This document shows, in pieces, positions 58,591-64,000 of a stretch of 64,000 nt of DNA. The stretch covers positions 14,431,664 through 14,495,663 of the forward strand of contig CM067062.1 in assembly GCA_033980235.1 (NCBI GenBank), written 5' to 3'. The position numbers were made by a program, and so were the translations under genes. Position 1 is the first letter of the stretch. Each line of letters opens with the position of its first letter. The DNA comes from Diadema setosum. Its lineage: Eukaryota > Echinodermata > Echinoidea > Diadematoida > Diadematidae. The notes beneath the pieces were generated by a model that saw nothing but the letters and a program-made list of their open reading frames with translations, was not told the DNA's origin and made no database searches.

Positions 58591-61190
58591 CAAAAGTTTT
58601 ACATTTTGATGCCAGCTATATGCAAGAGTTGCCTAAATTTCAGTTTACTACAGTTGTTCTTAAATTTTTCATCTGAATTCATAACTCCTGTCACTAACTT
58701 GTCATTTACATTAGGTCAAATGTTAGAACCATCATTCTACAGATTTTGATGCCAATTTGTCATATCATTATTTGTCAAACTTTTGAAGCCAAAAAAATAA
58801 AGAAATCTCCGTGTTTGCATCACTGTCATAATTTCATCAGTCGTACTAAATAAGAAAAATGAAGGTTGTCCACTATATGTGTACAGTAGAGAGCATATTT
58901 TGCTGACTTTAGATACAGCAGATGATGTCTCGATTTGCTTGTTTTGGATGATTTTGGTTTAATATGAATTCATTCTGCTTCACTTTGTCTATCAGAGAGG
59001 GTCGCATTGGCATTGACCTTGTCCACGACGATGTTGAGAAGAACCTGCTGAAGGAGCGCGAGACGATCCAAGGTGTGATGGAGCTCCTACAGAAGACCCT
59101 CGATCAGATCACAGAGCAGATTCGCATCATGAGGTCACGCCGCTTCTACCTCGAGAAGGACCTCAAGGACAAGTTTGGTGCCCTCAGTATCGACCAGAAC
59201 TGCCGTGAGCTCAGGGATGACAACTCCACGCTCCAATTCAAGGATGGCGTCGCAAGGATCGAAACAAAGTGAGTTTCTGATGCCTTCTGCACTCTGACTA
59301 ATTGGGTGATATGCCACTTTATTTGAAGGCTGACTGATAAAAATTAAAAAGTTAATGAACCAAATGACTTTGAGATTCCATTAGAATCTGATTGAACTGC
59401 GGAATTTTGTAAGATTTATGTTTTCAGGAGCCATTGGCAAATTACAGGTTTTGCTGTCATTTCCCCACTGATCTCTCATCGACTTACATGCCCTCCATGA
59501 GAATTAGTTTTGCGCAATCATTATGTAAATAAACCCCAATCCAAAGCAAAGTCTTTGTTGTTATATTTATGCAACTTTACAAAATGATCTGTTGCCAAGG
59601 GTATGATTTGTTGCCATTTTTCCATTTTCAGTATAGGATAATTATTTAATGAAGACTTGTGTATGGGTCGATGGGAGACTTGTGAGGGATATGCAGTATA
59701 TCAATTTTGAGAATACATAAAAACTTCGCAAACATAAAAAGTTCTATAGCATTTGAAATGTGCATGAATTTGCAATGAAACTTCGACCACTCTATTCATT
59801 TGATATGAATTCATTAACTTCATTGACATTATTTCATAAACAGTCATCTTGAACATCGAGTGGTAGTCACTATGAGAAACATTCAAATGTTCTAAATTCT
59901 CAGCCTGGTTGACTGAGCGGGGTCAGGGATTTGAGTGATAAGTTCCATCACATGTTATGTGAGCATGTTCTGAACCACCTAAATATATTTGAGCCTCGGG
60001 CAAATTTTAAAACTACATGATACTTTTGTCTTTCCGTGATTGCAGTTCGGTCACGCCGGAGGAGTGGCAGTCCTTCTCCAACGAGAACATCCTCAAGGCT
60101 GAGCGTGACCGCAAGAACGCCGCTGACCTCCGTGCCGTCGTGGACAGCCTCCTGAACACGACAGCCAACGACATGCAGCAGCAGGTGGATGAGACCAACC
60201 TGGCCTTCAGCAAGCGCATCCGGGAGACGGACAAGACCAAGGGCAAGCTGGAGACACACCTGGCCAAGGTGAGTGGGCTGGGACATCCTGTGGGCTGGGA
60301 GACCCCCTAGAGGCTTTTTCCTGCTCCACCAATTAACTTGTTCATTTCATTTGCTTGTTTAGGCTTTGTTTTTATTTTGTTTTTGGCTATTCTTTACCCC
60401 AATAGGGACTATCATTCATGTACATGATCATGCGCAGCCATGAGATTTGCAGAAATGACATGAAATCCATTCTTGTGTCATTCTTGTGAATATCGTTTAC
60501 CTAATCATGGTATAGGTGAGGTGATACAGGAACAGTGCTTCTTCGGAGTACTTTTTCACTTTTTTTAATGCTCTGCTGGACCATCTAACTACAGTCCCTT
60601 TTTGAACAAAGATGAACAGGCTTTCCTTTGGTCTGTAAATAATCTGAATGTAGCCTTGCATCAGTAGATGTAGTTTTTGTTTTTTAATGAAAGTGACTAC
60701 AGTGGTGACTACAGTTTCAAATGTTTGCTCACCTCAAATCAGTTTATAATGCCCTTTCTGTAGTGTTGAAAAGTGATGTCTATTCAAACGATGCACTGCT
60801 AAAGTGATGTGTACATGATTTCTTCTACTGCAGGTCCTTGGCCAGATCAGGGAGATGGAAGAGAACATCCAAAAGCTTCAGAAGGCGTCGGACGACAAGA
60901 TCGGACCCAAGAAGCTCGCCGAGACCCGCCTCGACAACCGCACGGACCGGCCCAATGTGGAGCTGTGCCGGGACCCCGTCCAGTACCGCCTCCTCGGCGA
61001 GGTCACCGAGATCAACACCAACATCGAACGGCTCCAGATGACCCTGGCGCAGGCCCAAGCCGAGCTCAAGGGGCTGATCCGCAACCAGCTCAACCTCGAG
61101 GAAGATATTGACATCAAGTCCAAGTCGCTGAACATCGACAATGTGCAGTGCATGACCCTCAGGAAAAGCATCAACATCAAGCGATACTAG
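57295..61190 (+). CDS. TEKT1: Tektin-1 (402 aa)
   Basis: Five coding exons: 57295-57484, 58317-58482, 58996-59268, 60046-60268, 60834-61190. They join in consistent phases to 1,209 nt, 402 residues plus stop. Tektins are coiled-coil filament proteins bound in the lumen of doublet microtubules of cilia and flagella. The tektin signature RPNVELCRD is at residues 323-331. Family-wide heptad-rich helices fill the rest. Tektin-1 identity, as opposed to tektin-2 to -5, rests on DVNKKFEQRLDDVTYWKDEL, REGRIGIDLVHDDVEKNL, YLEKDLKDKFGALSID and MTLRKSINI, which closely resemble vertebrate TEKT1. Sea urchin tektin C1 is the likely orthologue. The C-terminus stops at KRY, slightly shorter than the human protein (418 aa). 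Exons 1-2 use AT-richer codons than exons 3-5. Confidence 0.96.
58317..58482 (+). CDS. TEKT1: TEKT1 coding exon 2
   Basis: Bounded by CCTTCAG|AACAAAG and TTTCAG|GTAAGT. Encodes EQRLDDVTYWKDELEKKLKD to NQCLNFR, part of the first long coiled-coil segment. Confidence 0.94.
58483..58995 (+). other. TEKT1 intron 2
   Basis: A 513-bp intron with a TA microsatellite and T run at about 58559-58590. Nothing else recognised. Confidence 0.8.
58996..59268 (+). CDS. TEKT1: TEKT1 coding exon 3
   Basis: Bounded by CTATCAG|AGAGGG and AACAAA|GTGAGT. Encodes EGRIGIDLVHDDVEKNLLKE through DGVARIET, the region most diagnostic of tektin-1. Codons are markedly GC-ending. Confidence 0.95.
60046..60268 (+). CDS. TEKT1: TEKT1 coding exon 4
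   Basis: Bounded by ATTGCAG|TTCGGTC and GCCAAG|GTGAGT. Encodes NSVTPEEWQSFSNENILKAE through KLETHLAK. Confidence 0.95.
60834..61190 (+). CDS. TEKT1: TEKT1 coding exon 5 with the tektin signature
   Basis: Follows CTACTGCAG|GTCCTT. Encodes residues 285-402 including RPNVELCRDPVQYRL and ends KSINIKRY, stop TAG 61188-61190. Confidence 0.95.
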   Translation, partial: VLGQIREMEENIQKLQKASDDKIGPKKLAETRLDNRTDRPNVELCRDPVQYRLLGEVTEINTNIERLQMTLAQAQAELKGLIRNQLNLEEDIDIKSKSLNIDNVQCMTLRKSINIKRY

Positions 61191-62065
61191 AATAATGCAG
61201 GGAACCCCCAAACTCAAATCTTATGAAGCCCTTGGGTATCTACTGTCTCTACTGCACGAGAGAAAAAAACAACAACTGAGCAATAGTCCAGTAGATTCTT
61301 TCAAGAGCAAGCCAGAAGCTGCTTTTTTTTTTGAAAATGAAGTATGAAGGTGGTAGAGCCCCTCAGTTTCGCATGTGCATTCCTCATGTAGAATTATTTG
61401 CATGCACCTGAATACAAAGGCAGGCTCTTGAAGAAAAGTTGTTCTGTTTTTAACCTTGCTGTAAAAGACAGGAATATCCAATATCTTGTGGAAACAGAAC
61501 TTTGACATATGTTACTGTGTCAGAAGATACAAGAAATGACAGAAGTAACCTTCATGTCTAGAACTTGGCCCTGAAAAAAACACTTTGATAAGTATTTCGT
61601 TCATCGCTTTTGCTTTATAATTTACATATATTGATTCTTTAGGAGCACCTTTACACCTTGACTATGCCATGCTTTTCAATGTTAATAATCTGTTTGCTGG
61701 CCATGCTCACTGTATTCTAATGATTTATACTAGAGATGCCGAGAATATGTAGAAAAAAAAAAAGCCAATCATGAAATCACTAGATTTGAGAATTAAAAAG
61801 AAGATATTGAGACCTTTTGTGTATCTTTGAAGTATTTCATTGACATCTGTCTACTTGTATTATTGAACTTCAGCTGTAGCTTCCTTCTTTGTGTTCCATT
61901 GATGAAATGTTACTTTGTGATTCTTGTCTGAAAAATTATTTGGTTTGTATATGATGTCCTGTTCTCTGTGACTTTCACATTGATCATGTAGTGTTGAGGA
62001 AGTACTGTATGAATCAAATTGTATATATGAGAAGTTAATGTTAATAAACATATCAACACAATTTG
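61191..62065 (+). other. TEKT1: TEKT1 3' UTR with poly(A) signal
   Basis: No coding potential. A canonical AATAAA at 62043-62048 implies cleavage near 62060-62070, giving a 3' UTR of about 0.87 kb. Confidence 0.7.
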
Positions 62066-62183
62066 TGTGAGTATAAAGCAAGAGTGAGATTCGCTTCCTT
62101 TCATTATCATTGAGTATCAAAAATTGAGAATGATAGTTTCTTGCAAAATCATGGAATATAATAAGAAATTTTATATTTTCATT

Positions 62184-62371
62184 ACACTCCTGTTATAAAG
62201 AGCATGGTTATAATAGAATTCTGTATAAAACGAAGTTAAAATTCAGTTTTCAAAATTACCATAGATATGTTTATATATAAATTACTGTTTGGCTATAACA
62301 AAACTTCGATATAACGAAAGAAAACTAACTGCCTGTCCCCTAGGACTTCGTTATAACGGGAGTGCACGGTA
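62184..62371. mobile_element. MITE, CAGT-ACTCCC family (copy 3)
   Basis: Left end ACACTCCTGTTATAA and right end TTATAACGGGAGTGCAC are inverted. GATATAACGAAAGAAAACT is shared with the copies near 362 and 18762. It sits just downstream of the TEKT1 poly(A) site. Confidence 0.65.
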
Positions 62372-63610
62372 GTTCAATCATCATAATACACTTTGAAAGT
62401 GAAAACAAAATTGTAGCTCTTGAAATAACACATAGACCTCACATTCCACAATTATCAAAACCTCAAATTTTGCCTACTAAAAATATTACTGCTGTTGGGT
62501 TTTGATAAAAAGGGGTTACATAATATGTTCTCTTCACTTGAAAAATACAAGTATGTGCTTCATGTGAAGGATGCATACATCATGACAAGGCGAAAACATA
62601 GCACACAGGGACAAAGATGACAGAAGAAGTATTGCACTCTCAAAATGTTAGATAGTAACATATTCATATATTTTCTCCCATAATAAAACAAAAGAATTTA
62701 TAATAAGGCAGAGATATCTGCACATATGAATACAAGATTTTCCAACATAATAAGCCCAACATTGACAAAACAATAAATTAATGAGACATAATGCCATGCA
62801 ACAAATACACAAACTGCAAGGATGCTGTTATGATAAGAACAAATTTCAGAATCATTTAAAGAAAATTTCATATAATGGGTCTCTTTCAGAAGTCACATGG
62901 GTAACAGCATGTGAGCATGTGGCTCAGATTAGACTATGGTATCTATTCACGTCTTCTGCATCAATTTATACATTGACAGATGGTAGTCTGTCCCACAGGG
63001 AAATAACATTTTACTGCAGCAGGGTAGATTTTGTTTCCATCTACATCTGCACTGTAGTCTTTACAAAGAGTATGCAAACAAAATAAATAAGACAGACAGA
63101 AAGGACAGAAAGAAGAGAGGCAAATATGTCTGTCAATTAAGATCTATGTTTACATATCTTTAAATTAACCTATAGGAGAAATACTGTATCATACAATACA
63201 TATTTAAGTGCCTATTGCATCCTTGGTTTGCCAGTGTCGTATATATATCCAAGCATACTTTGCATCATCTTCAGTGTGCATACACAGAAGTAATCGCCTT
63301 GCATTACCTCACATCACCCACTACCTGATGTGTTCCTACTGAGGACAAATTTGAGGTGTTATCTGCATTATCTTGCATCATCTCAAATTCTCATCATTCA
63401 ATAGAAACATGCATTGTGTTTGAACCACCACTAAAATATTAAGAAGCTTAATTTCACCCACAAGATTTCAAATCCCCAAGTGCTGACATCCTGGGACATA
63501 CATCTTATGACAAACACCCTGTGATATCTTTATTGCATTTCAGTCATTGGAGAATTTATATGTACTGTAGATTTGTATACTTACTCATATGGTATAGAAT
63601 AGAGATATTA
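62372..63610. other. Intergenic, no recognisable gene
   Basis: AT-rich sequence 3' of TEKT1. A frame of about 100 codons at 62781-63086 does not resemble any family I know and shares the AT-rich composition of the flanks. Confidence 0.5.
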
Positions 63611-63613
63611 CTG

Positions 63614-64000
63614 TTAACCCTAAAAAGACTGGGGGGGGGGCCTAAAAGGCCCCCCCCTCGACATTTCGCGCGATTACTCTGCAACACGCAATGCTCTCGC
63701 CGCGATGCTCTATGACTTTTTTCTTTTGAGTTTCCCGCACATTTTGACACCAAATTTGTGATGCCTGGGGGTACGGTTCTGAAGTTACATAACTTTTTAT
63801 ACATGCATGTGAGGCCGAAAATGGCTCAAAAATGTGATTTTGTGTACAAAGTCAATGCAAATTGGGTTTTTTCACATGGTTATTATAAATACACGTATGC
63901 TTATTTTTACTCTCAATGGCTAAAATTAATTTGTTTTAGGAGTATTATGCTTCAAAAAGTGTCTGCCAGAAATTAAAAAAAAAACAACAGAAAACAAAAG
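63614..64000. mobile_element. piggyBac-like terminal end, cut by the window edge
   Basis: TTAA (63614-63617) is followed by CCCTAAAAAGACTGGGG, resembling the TTAA-CCCT...AAAGA start of piggyBac-type elements. A 9-G/8-C hairpin (GGGGGGCCTAAAAGGCCCCC) follows at 63632-63657, then CpG-rich sequence. The other end lies outside the window, so length and class are unproven. Confidence 0.4.

Overview
The window looks like nuclear DNA of a marine invertebrate, most probably an echinoderm (sea-urchin-like). Evidence: AT-rich, intron-rich background; GC-rich coding exons with GT-AG introns; many microsatellites; dense short foldback DNA transposons; and a tektin-1 gene. The species assignment is an inference from repeat style and gene content.

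Three protein-coding genes can be supported. (1) A two-coding-exon plus-strand gene at 11797-13053 encodes a 322-residue secreted or GPI-anchored protein made of two copies of one unrecognised four-cysteine domain, one copy per exon. (2) A minus-strand gene at 27162-54596 encodes the mitochondrial tricarboxylate (citrate) carrier SLC25A1 in six coding exons, with a 17 kb first intron that appears to use a GC-AG splice site. (3) A plus-strand gene at 57295-61190 encodes tektin-1, an axonemal microtubule protein, in five coding exons. SLC25A1 and TEKT1 are head to head, start codons 2.7 kb apart, around a CpG-rich region at about 54.4-55.2 kb. No functional link between them is implied.

Layout: 1-11.3 kb is intergenic with small transposons and simple repeats; 11.3-14.15 kb is the secreted-protein gene; 14.15-27.1 kb is intergenic or SLC25A1 3' UTR, with a direct duplication, hAT-like and TTAA-flanked foldback elements; 27.1-54.6 kb is SLC25A1, whose introns hold most of the mobile DNA; 54.6-57.2 kb is the divergent promoter region and a local tandem duplication; 57.2-62.1 kb is TEKT1; 62.1-64 kb holds two more transposon ends.

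The most interesting material is the mobile DNA. Two elements in SLC25A1 intron 1 (41432-42805 and 47367-about 51650) share an uncommon architecture: an inverted motif that is terminal at one end, subterminal at the other and followed there by an independent hairpin, as described for Helentron/Helitron2 elements. The larger one carries four tRNA-like modules. Several palindromic element families sit between TTAA sites, and one copy has inserted into a sister copy with exact TTAA duplication. A third architecture at 52336-54198 has 16-bp terminal inverted repeats and dense ACCAGT-type repeats.
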